64,000 bases of DNA, from positions 62,001 through 126,000 of the forward strand of contig NZ_JAKQZC010000004.1 of NCBI RefSeq assembly GCF_023736115.1. Reading direction: 5' to 3'. Shown here piece by piece: positions 34,441 through 45,745 of this stretch (its first letter is position 1; each line of letters begins with the position of its first letter). The DNA comes from Salinicola avicenniae. GTDB taxonomy: Bacteria; Pseudomonadota; Gammaproteobacteria; Pseudomonadales; Halomonadaceae. Below the pieces are notes generated by a model. It saw nothing but the letters and a program-made list of their open reading frames with translations. It did no database searches and was not told where the DNA came from. Both the position numbers and the translations under genes were made by a program.

Positions 34441-36338
34441 TAGGTATAGCCGCTCAGCCCGGCGGAGAGCTCCTCGACGAACTGCACGCGCTCCTCGGCG
34501 CTCAGTGAGCTGGCGATGAGCTGCTGGGTGAGCTGGCGTTTGAGCGCATCGGCGTCGAAATTGACGTAGCCGAGCACGTCGGCCACGGCGTCACCCTGCT
34601 GTACGTGGGAGAGTTGCCACTCGCCGTTGGCGTCGAGGGCGACGTCAACCGAGTCGGTGTCGCCGAACAGGTTGTGCAGATCGCCGAGAATTTCCTGGTA
34701 GGCGCCAACGAGGAACAGGCCGAGCAGCTTGTCGTCATCGTCTTCCCACTCCGGTAGCGGCAGGGTCGACTCGAGGCCCTGGCCGTCGACGTAGAGATCG
34801 ATGCGCCCGTCGGAATCGCAGGTGATGTCCTGGATTACGCCGCGCCGTGTCGGCGGCCGCTCCAGGCCGGTCAGCGGCAGTACCGGGAAGACCTGATCGA
34901 TGCCCCAGACATCCGGCAGCGACTGGAACAGCGAGAAGTTGACGAACAGCTTGTCGGCGAGCTTCTCGGCCAGCTCGTCGGCGATCTCGCGATGGGCGCG
35001 ATTGCGGCTGTCGAGCCGGTCCTGCAGGCGCTGGCAGGCGGCAAAGTAGACCGACTCACCCTCGGCGCGGGCATGAATGTCGGCGAGCCCGAGCACGAAG
35101 CGCTCCTGCAGCTCGCCCAGTGCCTGCGCCACATCGTGATAGGCCTCGACCAGATCGCGAGGCTCGCGCATCCCCTCGAGCCGGTCATAGACGCGCCACA
35201 GCTCGTCGACGTGGGCATCGCCCTCGGTCTGACGCGAGGGTTCGACGTGGCCGAGCCGCTCCTCGCCGATCACGTTGGTCACCAGCACGGCATGGTGCGC
35301 GGTGAGCGCACGACCGGACTCGGAGATGATCTGCGGGTGCGGCAGGTCGTGGGTCTCGCAGATCTGGCGAAACGCCCAGACCACGTTGCTGGCGTACTCG
35401 CGCATCGAGTAGTTGATCGAGCAGAAGCTGCGCGAGCGTGTGCCTTCGTAGTCGACGCCCAGGCCGCCGCCGACGTCGACCGTGTCCACCGGTGCGCCGA
35501 CCGCGCGCAGGCTGTGGTAGAAGCGGGCGCACTCGCGCAGGCCGCGCTGAATATCGCGAATATTGGCGATCTGCGAGCCGAGATGGAAGTGCACCAGCTG
35601 AAGGCTCTCCAGGGCATCGGCATCACGCAGGCGCTCTGCGATAGCCAGGATCTGCCCGGCGGTGAGGCCGAACTTGGACTTCTCGCCGCCGGTATCCTGC
35701 CACTTGCCTTTGCCCACGGAGGAAAGGCGTGCCCGCACGCCGATACGCGGCTTGACCTTCAGTTTCTCGGCTTCCTCGAGAATCAGCGAAAGCTCCGAAT
35801 ACTTCTCCACCACCAGATAGACCTTGTGGCCGAGCTTCTCGCCCATCAGCGCCAGGCGGATGTACTCGCGGTCCTTGTAGCCGTTGCAGACGATCAGGGA
35901 GGGGCCATCGCCGGAGAGCGCGAGCACCGCCATCAGTTCCGGCTTGCTGCCGGCTTCCAGGCCGACACGGCCGTGGCCGCGCTCCTGGGTGGCCAGGATC
36001 TCCTCGACCACGCGGCGTTGCTGGTTGACCTTGATCGGGTAGACGGCGGTATAGCTGCCGCGATACTGCTCTTCGCGCATCGCCTGATCGAAGGCCATGC
36101 AGAGCTGTTCGACCCGGTCGTGCAGGATATCGATGAAGCGCACCAGTACCGGCAGGCGCAGGCCGGCCTCGCGCAGCTTGTCGACCAGGCTGTCGAGCAC
36201 CAGCGTGGGGCCAGGCACTTCACTGCCCAGCGGTCGGACCAGCGTGCGCCCCTGATCGTCGACATCGAAATAGCCGCTGCCCCACTGGTCGATATTGTAG
36301 GTGCGTCGAGCCTGGGCGGCGGGGGTGGGATGGGTCAT
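34431..36338 (-). CDS. speA: Biosynthetic arginine decarboxylase
   Basis: 635 residues, the usual length for SpeA. This PLP enzyme makes agmatine from arginine, the first step of the agmatine route to putrescine. The PLP lysine lies in AVYPIKVNQQRR, followed by LEAGSKPELMAVLAL. HFHLGSQIANIRDIQ and DVGGGLGVDYEG are further fold III motifs. The ATG at 36338 gives the expected N-terminus. Convergent with the FAH-family gene; its 3' end merges into a 15-nt repeat array. Probably a monocistronic transcript. Confidence 0.97.
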   Translation of the reverse strand: MTHPTPAAQARRTYNIDQWGSGYFDVDDQGRTLVRPLGSEVPGPTLVLDSLVDKLREAGLRLPVLVRFIDILHDRVEQLCMAFDQAMREEQYRGSYTAVYPIKVNQQRRVVEEILATQERGHGRVGLEAGSKPELMAVLALSGDGPSLIVCNGYKDREYIRLALMGEKLGHKVYLVVEKYSELSLILEEAEKLKVKPRIGVRARLSSVGKGKWQDTGGEKSKFGLTAGQILAIAERLRDADALESLQLVHFHLGSQIANIRDIQRGLRECARFYHSLRAVGAPVDTVDVGGGLGVDYEGTRSRSFCSINYSMREYASNVVWAFRQICETHDLPHPQIISESGRALTAHHAVLVTNVIGEERLGHVEPSRQTEGDAHVDELWRVYDRLEGMREPRDLVEAYHDVAQALGELQERFVLGLADIHARAEGESVYFAACQRLQDRLDSRNRAHREIADELAEKLADKLFVNFSLFQSLPDVWGIDQVFPVLPLTGLERPPTRRGVIQDITCDSDGRIDLYVDGQGLESTLPLPEWEDDDDKLLGLFLVGAYQEILGDLHNLFGDTDSVDVALDANGEWQLSHVQQGDAVADVLGYVNFDADALKRQLTQQLIASSLSAEERVQFVEELSAGLSGYTYLE

Positions 36339-36484
36339 GGCGCTCTCCGATCAGCCGGCAGTAAATACCCGGCATGACACGCGATGAAGGGCCGGGGCGC
36401 AGTGGCGCGCATTATGCCGTCGCCGGACGCCCACGACCATGTGTTACGGGAGAAAAAAACCGGGGTCCCGCGACGCGTACCGAA

Positions 36485-36509
36485 GCCCTGTCGATCAGAT
36501 CGACGGGGC
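36485..36509 (-). terminator. Hairpin between thrB and speA
   Basis: GCCCTGTCGAT and ATCGACGGGGC arms (one G-T pair) with a three-base loop, 50 bases past the thrB stop. On the minus strand a T7 run lies some 25 bases further on at 36453-36459. Confidence 0.45.
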
Positions 36510-36559
36510 AGCCGGATGTTCCGGCAGAGCCTAGTCAATATTGATCCGTAGTAAAGGCG

Positions 36560-37519
36560 TTACCGCGCGGCCGGTGTCGGCAGTGGTGGCACGCCGGATG
36601 CGAGGCGCCGCCCCAGCAGCGTGCGAAAACGCGCCGGATCGTGCGGGGTGATGTCGTGGGCCGGCGGGTCGACGTGGATCACCAGCAGGCGAGAGAGCCA
36701 GTAGCGCAGCGCGGTCATGCGCAGCATGCTGGGCCAGCGCTCGCGCTCGGTAGCTGTCAGCGGGCGATGGGCGAGATAGGCGCCGAGAATCGCCTCGTAA
36801 CGCGCACGGTCGATGTTGCCCGCCTCGTCGCTGGTCCAGTCGTTGATCACGATTGCCAGGTCGAACAGCAGATCGCCCGTGCAGCCGTTGTAGAAGTCGA
36901 TGATGCCGCCGAGACGGTCGCCATCGTAGAGCGTGTTGTCGCGGAACAGGTCGCCGTGGATGGCGCCCTGCGGCAGTTCGCGCTCGGCGAAGACCTCGCG
37001 GTAGTGCGCGATCTCGGCGCGCATCAGCGCCTGGTCGTCGGGCGACAGAAATTCCAGCACCTCGCCGTGACGCTGCTGGAGCCAGGTCAGGTCGCGCGGG
37101 TTGGGGCGCGTACCGTCGAACTGCTGCGAGACGACATGCAGGCGCCCCAGGGCATCGCCGAGTTCGGCACACTGGGCGAGATTGGGCGCGCTGGGATGGC
37201 TGCCCGGCATGCGCGGAAACAGCAGCGCGGGGCGACCGGCGAGGCGCTGAAGCGCCACGCCCTCGCGGTCGTGCACCGGGCCTGGCACCGGCAGGTGGTG
37301 ATCGGCGAGATAGTCGAGCAGGTCGACGAAGAAGGGTAGATCCTCGAATTCGCCCTGTTCGAAGAGGGTCAGGACCCACTCGCCCTGGTCGGTGGTGGCG
37401 AAGAACGTGCTGTTCTCGGTCCCTTGGGGCACGCCCTTGAGTCGTTGCAGGCTGCCGACGGTATAACGCTCGAGAAACTCGGCGACCTGATCGTCGCTCA
37501 AGGGGGTGAATACGGCCAT
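36560..37519 (-). CDS. thrB: Homoserine kinase (pseudomonad type)
   Basis: 319 residues, with the aminoglycoside phosphotransferase-like kinase fold used by ThrB in pseudomonads and relatives. It phosphorylates homoserine on the way to threonine. The Brenner motif IHGDLFRDN and metal-binding IIDFYNG are clear. The ATG at 37519 begins MAVFTPLSDDQ, the family start; the 21-residue extension to 37582 is rejected. It follows the DUF2782 gene on the same strand, as in Pseudomonas. Confidence 0.95.
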   Translation of the reverse strand: MAVFTPLSDDQVAEFLERYTVGSLQRLKGVPQGTENSTFFATTDQGEWVLTLFEQGEFEDLPFFVDLLDYLADHHLPVPGPVHDREGVALQRLAGRPALLFPRMPGSHPSAPNLAQCAELGDALGRLHVVSQQFDGTRPNPRDLTWLQQRHGEVLEFLSPDDQALMRAEIAHYREVFAERELPQGAIHGDLFRDNTLYDGDRLGGIIDFYNGCTGDLLFDLAIVINDWTSDEAGNIDRARYEAILGAYLAHRPLTATERERWPSMLRMTALRYWLSRLLVIHVDPPAHDITPHDPARFRTLLGRRLASGVPPLPTPAAR

Positions 37520-37634
37520 GGGATCTCGGGTCTGGGGCGGTCGTTGGAAAAAGGGGCAATGGTCGAGAAAAACAGCGCGCATTGTAGCGGCTGGGGCGAC
37601 ACTCTCCTACCGTCGTGTCGGCTTGGCGTCGCGG

Positions 37635-37928
37635 TCAGTCGTTCTGCACCCAGTCGGGGACTGCCACGCTATCGGTGTCGAGGCGCTGAAAATCGCCGTC
37701 GCCATCGTCGTCATAGAGGAAGTAGGCAGGGCCATCGGCCGGCGCGATGCGGATCGCGTAGAGATGACCGTCGATCCGGTATTCGTCGATCGTGCGCTGC
37801 CCCTCCCGCTGCGAGGTCACCTCCGGCTGGGGCGTCGACTGGGCGAGGGCCGGCGGGGTGAGCGTCGAGAGTGCCAGGCCGGCGATCACCAGCGGCGGCA
37901 TCAGTGTCATCAGCAGACGTCGAGACAT
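37635..37928 (-). CDS. DUF2782 secreted protein
   Basis: 97 residues: signal peptide ending ALAQ, then a short domain with TIDEYRIDGHLYAIRI and YFLYDDDGDGDF. This matches DUF2782, conserved between polA and thrB in gammaproteobacteria. Function unknown; periplasmic by its signal. Divergent from polA and probably co-transcribed with thrB 115 bases on. Confidence 0.85.
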   Translation of the reverse strand: MSRRLLMTLMPPLVIAGLALSTLTPPALAQSTPQPEVTSQREGQRTIDEYRIDGHLYAIRIAPADGPAYFLYDDDGDGDFQRLDTDSVAVPDWVQND

Positions 37929-38170
37929 TGCGGACTCCTGTCGAGTTCGAAAACCATCGGCGACCGAGCCCGCCTACCGGTACCGGCTTGGCTGGGGGTC
38001 GACAAGGCGCGAGGCCGCGCAGAACGCGAGGCTCGATACCCGCGCCCAGTGTAGCGTTTCCGCGGGTTGGCGGCATGCCAGGTCGTGCCGCATGGCGTGG
38101 AGTCCCTGACGTTGGGCGGCGGCTTGCGTATCATGAGCGCATTGAAAGCCAGCCACGGATACTCGCGCTC

Positions 38171-40984
38171 ATGGCAGATGCCCCCATCGTCCTCGTCGAC
38201 GGCTCCTCCTATCTTTATCGCGCTTTCCATGCGCTGCCGCCGCTCTCCACCTCGGACGGCCAGCCGACTGGCGCCGTGCGCGGCGTGCTGTCGATGCTCA
38301 AGAGCCTGATCAAGCAGTATCCGCAAAGCCCGATGGCGGTGGTGTTCGACGCCAAGGGCAAGACCTTTCGCGACGACATCTACGCTGAGTACAAGGCGCA
38401 CCGACCGCCGATGCCGGATGACCTGCGGCCCCAGGTCGAACCGCTGCACGACTGCGTCCGGGCGCTCGGCTTGCCATTGCTGTGCATCGAGGGCGTCGAG
38501 GCGGACGACGTCATCGGTACGCTGGCGCGGCTCGCCACCGAGTCCGGCCGCGACGCGGTGATCTCCACCGGCGACAAGGATATGGCGCAGCTGGTCAACC
38601 AGCACATCACGCTGGTCAACACCATGAAAGGCGAGACGCTCGACGTGGCCGGTGTCGAGGAGAAGTTCGGCATACCGCCCGAGCTGATCATCGACTACCT
38701 CGCGCTGATGGGCGACAAGGTCGACAACATTCCCGGCGTCCCCGGCGTGGGTGAAAAGACCGCGCTGGGACTGCTGCAGGGGATGAAAGGCGGGCTGGAC
38801 ACGATCTACGCCGACCTGGAGACGATCACGACGTTGAGCTTTCGCGGCGCCAAGACCCTGCCCAAGAAGCTCGAAGCCAACCGCGAGCAGGCCTATCTCT
38901 CCTACCAGCTGGCGACGATCAAGACTGACTGCGACTTGTCCATCGGCCTGGATGACCTGCATCTGGCCGAGCCCGACCGGGAGGCGCTGAAAGCGCTTTA
39001 TACGCAGCTCGAGTTCAAGAACTGGCTTGCCGAGCTGCTCGAGGGCAAGGACGAGGGCGTCGATGACGTGCAGGCCGGCGCGTCGGTCGGGGCGACTTCA
39101 GGCAGTAGTGAGGGCGGCGGTGAGACCAGTGAGATCGATGAAGACCCGGCGCTGGCCAAGCCCGAGCGCAGCGATCATACCGTGCTCGAACAGGCCGATT
39201 TCGATGCCTGGCTGAAACGGCTCGAGGCCAGCGACGTCTTCTGCTTCGACCTGGAAACGACCAGCCTCAACTATATGGAGGCGGAGATCGTCGGTATCGG
39301 CCTGGTGATCGAACCGCACGAGGCTGCCTATATTCCGGTGGGCCACGACTATCTCGATGCGCCTGCGCAGCTCGAGCGTGCCGCGGTGCTGGCGGCGCTC
39401 GCGCCGCTGCTGACGAATCCGAAGATCGGCAAGATCGGCCAGAACCTCAAGTACGATATCTCGGTGCTGGCGCGCTATGACATCCGCGTCGCCGGGGCGC
39501 TCGACGACACCATGCTCGAGTCTTACGTGCTCAACTCCACGGCGACCCGACACGACATGGATTCGCTGGCGCTGAAGTACCTCGGCGAGAAAACGATCAG
39601 CTTCGAAGAGATCGCCGGGAAGGGCGCCAAGCAGCTCACCTTCAACCAGATCGCGCTGGAAGAGGCGGTGCCCTACGCCTGCGAGGATGTCGATATCACC
39701 CTGCGGCTGCATCGCGAGCTGCGTCCGAAACTCGAGGCGACCGGCCGGCTGGCCGACGTGCTCGATACCCTCGAACGTCCGCTGGTCCCGGTGCTCTCGC
39801 ATATGGAGCGTAATGGCGTGGCGCTGGATGCCGCGCGCCTGCATGCGCAGAGCCAGGAGCTCGAGACGCGCATTCGCGAACTCGAGGCACAAGCGTTCGA
39901 GCTCGCCGGCAAGGAATTCAATCTCGGCTCGCCCAAGCAGCTCGCGGAGATTCTGTTCGAGGAGCAGAAAATTCCGGTGATCAAGAAGACACCCAAGGGC
40001 GCGCCGAGCACCGCCGAAGGGGTACTCGAGGAGCTGGCGCTCGACTATCCGTTGCCCAAGCTGATCATGTCGCATCGTGGCATGACCAAGCTGAAGTCGA
40101 CCTACACCGACAAGCTGCCGCGACTGGTCAATCCCGCGACCGGCCGGCTGCATACCAGCTATCATCAGGCGGTGACGGCGACCGGGCGGCTATCGTCGTC
40201 TGACCCCAACCTGCAGAACATCCCGATCCGTACCGACGAGGGGCGCAAGATCCGCCAGGCCTTCGTGGCCCGGGATGGCTACCGGATCGTCGCCGCCGAC
40301 TACTCGCAGATCGAACTGCGCATCATGGCGCATCTCTCCGACGACAAGGGACTGCTGGAGGCCTTCGCCAACGATCTGGACATTCACGCCGCGACCGCCG
40401 CGGAAGTGTTTGGTGTCTCGCTGGAGAAGGTCACCACCGATCAGCGCCGCAGCGCCAAGGCGATCAATTTCGGGTTGATCTACGGCATGAGTGCCTGGGG
40501 GCTCTCGAAGCAGCTGCATATCGAGGCCAAGCAGGCCAAGGTCTATATCGACCGCTACTTCGACCGCTACCCCGGCGTGGCGCGGTTCATGGACAACATT
40601 CGCGCTCAGGCCGCCGAGGATGGCTACGTCGAAACGGTTTTCGGCCGCCGTCTGCATCTACCGGAGATCAAGGCGCAAAATCACGCGCGTCGCCAGGCCG
40701 CCGAGCGCACCGCGATCAACGCGCCGATGCAGGGCACGGCCGCTGACATCATCAAGCGTGCCATGATCGACGTGCATCACTGGCTCAACCCGTCGACGGG
40801 CCAGGCGGATTTCGACGCCTGGATGGTGATGCAGGTGCACGACGAGCTGGTCTTCGAGGTCGCCGAGTCCCAGGTCGACGACTTCATCGTCGCCATTCGC
40901 GAGCGCATGCAGAACGCGGCCGAACTCAGCGTGCCGCTGATCGTCGATGCCAATAGCGGCGCCAACTGGGACGAGGCGCACTGA
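38171..40984 (+). CDS. polA: DNA polymerase I
   Basis: 937 residues. Three domains in order: 5'-3' exonuclease (about 1-290, with GDKDMAQL and [10 protein letters not shown]), proofreading 3'-5' exonuclease (about 340-540; acidic residues kept in [14 protein letters not shown] and CEDVD), and the A-family polymerase (about 560-937; DYSQIELR, the O-helix [14 protein letters not shown] and QVHDE). It fills gaps in repair and replaces Okazaki primers. A linker near 295-330 is Ser/Gly/Glu-rich. The ATG at 38171 gives the standard [19 protein letters not shown] start; the long upstream in-frame opening overlaps DUF2782 antisense. Confidence 0.97.
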   Translation: MADAPIVLVDGSSYLYRAFHALPPLSTSDGQPTGAVRGVLSMLKSLIKQYPQSPMAVVFDAKGKTFRDDIYAEYKAHRPPMPDDLRPQVEPLHDCVRALGLPLLCIEGVEADDVIGTLARLATESGRDAVISTGDKDMAQLVNQHITLVNTMKGETLDVAGVEEKFGIPPELIIDYLALMGDKVDNIPGVPGVGEKTALGLLQGMKGGLDTIYADLETITTLSFRGAKTLPKKLEANREQAYLSYQLATIKTDCDLSIGLDDLHLAEPDREALKALYTQLEFKNWLAELLEGKDEGVDDVQAGASVGATSGSSEGGGETSEIDEDPALAKPERSDHTVLEQADFDAWLKRLEASDVFCFDLETTSLNYMEAEIVGIGLVIEPHEAAYIPVGHDYLDAPAQLERAAVLAALAPLLTNPKIGKIGQNLKYDISVLARYDIRVAGALDDTMLESYVLNSTATRHDMDSLALKYLGEKTISFEEIAGKGAKQLTFNQIALEEAVPYACEDVDITLRLHRELRPKLEATGRLADVLDTLERPLVPVLSHMERNGVALDAARLHAQSQELETRIRELEAQAFELAGKEFNLGSPKQLAEILFEEQKIPVIKKTPKGAPSTAEGVLEELALDYPLPKLIMSHRGMTKLKSTYTDKLPRLVNPATGRLHTSYHQAVTATGRLSSSDPNLQNIPIRTDEGRKIRQAFVARDGYRIVAADYSQIELRIMAHLSDDKGLLEAFANDLDIHAATAAEVFGVSLEKVTTDQRRSAKAINFGLIYGMSAWGLSKQLHIEAKQAKVYIDRYFDRYPGVARFMDNIRAQAAEDGYVETVFGRRLHLPEIKAQNHARRQAAERTAINAPMQGTAADIIKRAMIDVHHWLNPSTGQADFDAWMVMQVHDELVFEVAESQVDDFIVAIRERMQNAAELSVPLIVDANSGANWDEAH

Positions 40985-41124
40985 GCGACGGCGATCACCT
41001 GAGGAGAGGTCGGCTGTCATCCGCCTGTCGGGTGGAGGTAAATTCGGCGGATCGGCCTCTCTGCCTTACACTAGTGTCACTTTTATTGCCGCGTGACGGC
41101 TTTTTTCTGCAAGGAGCATGGTCA

Positions 41125-42540
41125 ATGGCCAAACAGCAAATCGGCGTCGTCGGCATGGCCGTCATGGGGCGCAACCTCGCACTCAACATCGAGAGCCGCG
41201 GTTACACCGTGTCGATCTTCAACCGCTCGCGCGAGAAGACCGATGAAGTGATGGGCGAGAACCCCGACAGCAAGCTCGAGCCGTTCTACAGCGTGGAGGA
41301 GTTCGTCGCCTCGCTGGAGACGCCGCGTCGTATCCTGCTGATGGTCCAGGCGGGGGATCCCACCGACAAGACGATCGCGTCGCTGGCGCCGCATCTCGAC
41401 AAGGGCGATATTCTGATCGACGGCGGCAATACGCCGTACGAGGACACCATTCGTCGTAACAAGGAGCTGTCCGAGGCCGGCTTCAACTTCATCGGCACCG
41501 GCGTCTCCGGTGGCGAGGAGGGCGCGCTGAAAGGCCCGTCGATCATGCCCGGCGGGCAGAAGGAAGCCTACGATATGGTCGCGCCGATCCTCGAGAAGAT
41601 CGCCGCCCGTGCCGATGACGACGAGCCTTGTGTCGCCTATGTCGGCCCGGATGGTGCCGGCCACTACGTGAAGATGGTCCACAACGGCATCGAATACGGC
41701 GATATGCAGCTGATCAGCGAGGCCTACGCGATCCTCAAGGGCTCGCTGGGGCTTTCGAACGCCGAGCTGGCCGAGGTGTTCAGCGAGTGGAACGAGGGCG
41801 AGCTCGACAGCTACCTGATCGACATCACCGCGAAGATCTTCACCAAGAAGGACGACAGCAGCGATCAGGACGTGGTCGACGTGATTCTCGATGCCGCGGG
41901 CCAGAAGGGCACCGGCAAGTGGACCAGCAAGAGCGCGCTCGATCTGGGGGTACCGCTGCCGCTGATCACCGAGTCCGTCTTCGCGCGTTTCATCTCCTCG
42001 CTGAAGGACGAGCGCGTTGAGGCGTCCAAGGTGCTCAAGGGCCCGGCGGAGACGCCGCTCGAAGGCGACCGGGCCGAGTTCATCGAGAAGGTGCGCAAGG
42101 CGCTCTTCTTCAGCAAGATCGCGTCCTACGCCCAGGGCTTTGCCCAGATGCGTGCCGCCTCCGAACAGTACGGCTGGAACCTGGATTACGGCGAGATCGC
42201 CAAGTTGTTCCGTGCCGGCTGCATCATTCGGGCGCGCTTCCTGCAGAAGATCACCGATGCCTATCAGGAAAACCCCGAGCTCAAGAATCTGCTGATGGCG
42301 CCGTATTTCGGCGAGATCGCGGGCAACTACCAGCAGGCGCTGCGCGACGTGGTCGCCCATGCGGTGCAAAACGGCATCCCCGCGCCGACCTTCTCCTCCG
42401 CGATCGCCTACTACGACAGCTACCGCAGCGAGAAGCTGCCGGCCAACCTGATCCAGGCGCAGCGCGACTTCTTCGGCGCGCACACCTACCAGCGCGTCGA
42501 CCGAGAAGGGACGTTCCACACCGAGTGGCTCGCTGACTGA
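41125..42540 (+). CDS. gnd: 6-phosphogluconate dehydrogenase, decarboxylating
   Basis: 471 residues, the long dimeric type. It oxidises 6-phosphogluconate to ribulose 5-phosphate and CO2 with NADP. Motifs: [15 protein letters not shown] (nucleotide site), NRS at the NADP ribose phosphate, [20 protein letters not shown], and the catalytic Lys in [23 protein letters not shown] precedes the ATG at 41125; the in-frame ATG at 41032 lies in the leader. It has its own terminator at 42601. No zwf or pgl in the window. Confidence 0.97.
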   Translation: MAKQQIGVVGMAVMGRNLALNIESRGYTVSIFNRSREKTDEVMGENPDSKLEPFYSVEEFVASLETPRRILLMVQAGDPTDKTIASLAPHLDKGDILIDGGNTPYEDTIRRNKELSEAGFNFIGTGVSGGEEGALKGPSIMPGGQKEAYDMVAPILEKIAARADDDEPCVAYVGPDGAGHYVKMVHNGIEYGDMQLISEAYAILKGSLGLSNAELAEVFSEWNEGELDSYLIDITAKIFTKKDDSSDQDVVDVILDAAGQKGTGKWTSKSALDLGVPLPLITESVFARFISSLKDERVEASKVLKGPAETPLEGDRAEFIEKVRKALFFSKIASYAQGFAQMRAASEQYGWNLDYGEIAKLFRAGCIIRARFLQKITDAYQENPELKNLLMAPYFGEIAGNYQQALRDVVAHAVQNGIPAPTFSSAIAYYDSYRSEKLPANLIQAQRDFFGAHTYQRVDREGTFHTEWLAD

Positions 42541-42600
42541 GCCTGATCGGAAGCCGGCTATGCCCGACCGGTTGTCTTAGACCATGGTCTTGATCGGCCC

Positions 42601-42640
42601 GAGATCGGCCAGCCTCTGGTAGGCTGGCCGATCTCGTTTT
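42601..42640 (+). terminator. Intrinsic terminator of gnd
   Basis: Perfect 15-base arms (GAGATCGGCCAGCCT and complement), five-base loop, then GTTTT. Confidence 0.88.
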
Positions 42641-42670
42641 AGCCCACGGTGGCAGCGCCACGGAGTCGTC

Positions 42671-43726
42671 ATGATGCAGCGCGAACAGGTACGTGAACAT
42701 CTCGCCGGTACGACAGCGGCGCAGCCGTCGTTGAGTGACGAGGCGCGGGCGCACTACCGCGAGCGCATTGCCGAGCGACTGATCGCGCGAAACGCCGTGC
42801 TGGTCGCCCACTACTACACCGATCCGGAGATTCAGGCGCTGGCGGAAGCGACCGGCGGCTGCGTGGCGGACTCGCTGGAGATGGCGCGCTTCGGGCGGGA
42901 TCATCCGGCGACCACGCTGATCGTCGCCGGCGTGCGCTTCATGGGCGAGACCGCCAAGATCCTGAGTCCGGAAAAACGCGTCTTCATGCCGACGCTGGAG
43001 GCGACCTGTTCGCTCGATATCGGCTGCCCGGCCGACACGTTTTCCAGCTTCTGCGATCAACACCCGGATCGCACCGTGGTGGTCTACGCCAACACCTCGG
43101 CCGCGGTGAAGGCGCGCGCCGACTGGGTCGTGACGTCGTCGATCGCGGTCGAGTTGATCGACCACCTCGACCGGCGTGGCGAGAAGATTCTGTGGGCGCC
43201 GGATCGCCATCTGGGAGCCTACGTACGCGAGCGGACCGGCGCCGACGTTCTCTGTTGGGACGGCGAGTGCATCGTCCATGACGAGTTCAAGGCCAAGGGC
43301 ATTCTCGAGCTCAAGGCGCTGCACCCCGAAGCCGCCGTGCTCGTGCATCCGGAATCGCCCGCCTCGGTGGTCGAGATCGCCGATGTCGTCGGCTCCACCT
43401 CGCAGCTGATCGCCGCGGCGCAGAAGCTCGACAATCCGACGTTTATCGTCGCGACCGACCGGGGCATCTTCTACAAGATGCAGCAGCTGATGCCGGAAAA
43501 GCGCTTCATGGCCGCGCCCACGGCCGGTAACGGCGCGACCTGCAGGAGCTGTGCCCACTGCCCGTGGATGGCGATGAACGGACTGGAAAACACGCTCGCC
43601 GTGCTGAATGACGCCAACGGCTGCGGTCAGGAGATCCATGTCGATTCCGTCATCGCCGAGCGCGCACTGGTGCCGCTCGGTCGCATGCTCGACTTCGGTG
43701 CCGAGCTGAAGCGCCAAAAGCCTTGA
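42671..43726 (+). CDS. nadA: Quinolinate synthase
   Basis: 351 residues. It condenses iminoaspartate and dihydroxyacetone phosphate to quinolinate in NAD synthesis using a 4Fe-4S cluster. The three cluster cysteines fall at C113, C200 and C297, the same numbers as in E. coli NadA. CRSCAHC at the C-terminal site also shows the nearby redox-active C-x-x-C pair. The ATG at 42671 is followed by another at 42674; GGAG lies upstream. nadB and nadC are not nearby. Confidence 0.97.
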   Translation: MMQREQVREHLAGTTAAQPSLSDEARAHYRERIAERLIARNAVLVAHYYTDPEIQALAEATGGCVADSLEMARFGRDHPATTLIVAGVRFMGETAKILSPEKRVFMPTLEATCSLDIGCPADTFSSFCDQHPDRTVVVYANTSAAVKARADWVVTSSIAVELIDHLDRRGEKILWAPDRHLGAYVRERTGADVLCWDGECIVHDEFKAKGILELKALHPEAAVLVHPESPASVVEIADVVGSTSQLIAAAQKLDNPTFIVATDRGIFYKMQQLMPEKRFMAAPTAGNGATCRSCAHCPWMAMNGLENTLAVLNDANGCGQEIHVDSVIAERALVPLGRMLDFGAELKRQKP

Positions 43727-43893
43727 GGACGAGGCCGGGTGCGCGAATGGCCCCTGTTCGGCGTGCGGGCTGTGGCCTACGCTGAAAGCGCGACGGCGGT
43801 CCTCGCCGATGGGAATGATGACCCGCCCGCAGCCGACCATGCTTAACGAACCAACGGTCAACGACACCATAACTTGTCCACAGGGGGATCCGT

Positions 43894-44379
43894 ATGCGGA
43901 TGATTTCGATGACGGGACGTGCACTCATCGGCGGTGCGGTGATGCTGACGCTGGGCGCCTGTTCCAGCGGGCCGGTGCAGCAATCGGTCACGACCTATCT
44001 GGATTGCGATGACCTCAAGCAGGCCGTCGCCAGTGCCGACAATGGTTTCGACGATCTCAAGCGTGGTGGTCGCTCGACCCGTTATGGGCGGATCTGGAAT
44101 ACGAACGTGCAGGCTTTCGACAATGCCTGTTCGATCGTTTCCGCCAGCGGGCCCACCTACTACACCTGCTCTGGGCGGATCGAGGCCGGTGCCGGTACCT
44201 CGCAGCTCGAGGCCGCTGCCTCGGGGATCGGTCAATGTCTGGGGCCGGACTGGTCATCTTCTCCCGCCGAGGATGGCGCTCTGGCATTCCACAATGCCGC
44301 GAGCACGCCAACGCTGACGCTGAAGAGCTTCGAGAACGATCGCGAGGCACAGATGGTGATGATGCGCATCGATCCGTGA
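43894..44379 (+). CDS. Hypothetical lipoprotein
   Basis: 161 residues. A signal ending in lipobox LGAC gives a lipidated Cys at about 23. The mature part has four further cysteines (CDDLK, ACSIV, YTCSG, GQCLG), probably two disulphides in the periplasm. No family recognised. Its own terminator follows at 44434. Confidence 0.6.
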   Translation: MRMISMTGRALIGGAVMLTLGACSSGPVQQSVTTYLDCDDLKQAVASADNGFDDLKRGGRSTRYGRIWNTNVQAFDNACSIVSASGPTYYTCSGRIEAGAGTSQLEAAASGIGQCLGPDWSSSPAEDGALAFHNAASTPTLTLKSFENDREAQMVMMRIDP

Positions 44380-44884
44380 CGCCAGCATCGACACCGGTTT
44401 ACCGCATAGGCCCGTCTTGGCGGGTGAAGATGCAGCCGCTGATATCAGCGGCTTTTTTGTGGGCCGCTCGCGAACCGACGACGTGATTCAGCGGGCCTTG
44501 CCAGGTTGTCTCTTCATCAATGTTACCGTTTAAAGATAAATGGGCTGCTAACCGTTGAATAATCGGCTTTCGATGATTTCATCAATAAGTCTGAAATCGA
44601 GGTGGGTGTTCGATTTTTTGTTACTTCCTGTAAGATATCAATAAATATGATTTTTAAAGTCTTTTTAACGCCATCTATTTATAATTAATTTTACTATGCC
44701 GTTGTTGTGGTGCGTTGATAACAATTGGTTTCAATTTTGACTTTGCCGACTATTACCGTTGTGTCCATTAATAATCGTGAAGGCACGTAAACCAAGAAAG
44801 GAATAGCGAAGGGGCGCATCGAGACGCGTCATGCGCTTTCTCGTATCCACTTGTCTTCTCCGGGGAACGGGGTCAGGGGGGCAT
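44380..44884. other. AT-rich intergenic region upstream of the sulfatase-cluster genes
   Basis: 505 bases. After the terminator at 44434 comes a stretch (about 44517-44800) plainly richer in A and T than anything else in the window, with TATAAT at 44680 and several T and A runs. It must hold the promoter of the gene at 44885 and could be a target of a nucleoid protein such as H-NS/MvaT-like silencers. No gene seen. Confidence 0.55.
44434..44458 (+). terminator. Intrinsic terminator of the lipoprotein gene
   Basis: A 20-base perfect palindrome (AGCCGCTGAT and complement) followed by five T. Confidence 0.88.
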
Positions 44885-45724
44885 ATGAGAATGTCTTGGG
44901 ATGGGTGGCGTGTGGTTATCCGATACCTCGTCGGTGGTGGTCTTGTCGGAGGTAGTCTTGCCGGCATGATGTCGATGTCGGCCTCGGCGCAGTCGAACAA
45001 CGAGGCGCTTGCCAAACAGCTGAGCAATCCGGTCGCCAACCTGATCAGCGTGCCGTTCCAGTTCAACTACGATGAGGATCTCGGTAGCGGTAACGGCGAG
45101 CGCTTCCTGCTCAATATCCAGCCGGTCATTCCGTTCGGTATTTCCGATAACTGGAACCTGATCAGTCGCACGATCCTGCCCGTCGTCAGCCAGGATGACG
45201 TGGTGCCCGGCGAGGGCAGTCAGTTCGGCCTCGGCGATACCGTCCAGAGTTTTTTCTTTTCGCCCAAGGCGCCTACCGCCTCCGGCGTGATCTGGGGCGT
45301 GGGGCCGGTCTTTCTGCTGCCGACGGCTACCGAAACCACGCTAGGCGCAGAGAAATGGGGCGGCGGGCCCACGGGCGTGGTGTTGCGCCAGTCAGGGCCC
45401 TGGACGACCGGGCTGCTGGCCAACCATCTCTGGGATTTCGCCGGCGAGAGCCATCGCAACGATATCGACAGCACCTTCCTGCAGCCGTTCGCGTCCTACA
45501 CCACGCCCGAAGCCTGGACCTACGGCGTCAATTCCGAATCGACCTACGACTGGGAGGCCAATCAGTGGTCGGTCCCCGTCAATGCGTTCGTCACCAAACT
45601 GACCTCGCTGGGAGCCCAGCCGATCAGCGTCGGCGGTGGCGTGCGCTACTGGGTGGAGCAGCCTGACAGTGGCCCCGACGGCTGGGGCGCCCGACTGATC
45701 CTGACGTTGTTGTATCCACAGTAA
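44885..45724 (+). CDS. Outer-membrane channel of the MetA/SphA type (often misnamed neuromedin U)
   Basis: 279 residues. After a signal peptide ending ASAQ, the mature protein begins NNEALAKQLSNPVANLISVP and is built of amphipathic strands (RFLLNIQPVIPFGISDNWNL, SFFFSPKAP, LANHLWDF) ending in an aromatic-rich strand, LILTLLYPQ. This fits the family of barrel proteins linked to uptake of aromatic or hydrophobic compounds. AGGGGGG precedes the ATG at 44885. First gene of the sulfatase-cluster block; a FadL homologue follows 21 bases on. Confidence 0.8.
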   Translation: MRMSWDGWRVVIRYLVGGGLVGGSLAGMMSMSASAQSNNEALAKQLSNPVANLISVPFQFNYDEDLGSGNGERFLLNIQPVIPFGISDNWNLISRTILPVVSQDDVVPGEGSQFGLGDTVQSFFFSPKAPTASGVIWGVGPVFLLPTATETTLGAEKWGGGPTGVVLRQSGPWTTGLLANHLWDFAGESHRNDIDSTFLQPFASYTTPEAWTYGVNSESTYDWEANQWSVPVNAFVTKLTSLGAQPISVGGGVRYWVEQPDSGPDGWGARLILTLLYPQ

Positions 45725-45745
45725 GACTCATTCGGGGAGAGACGC

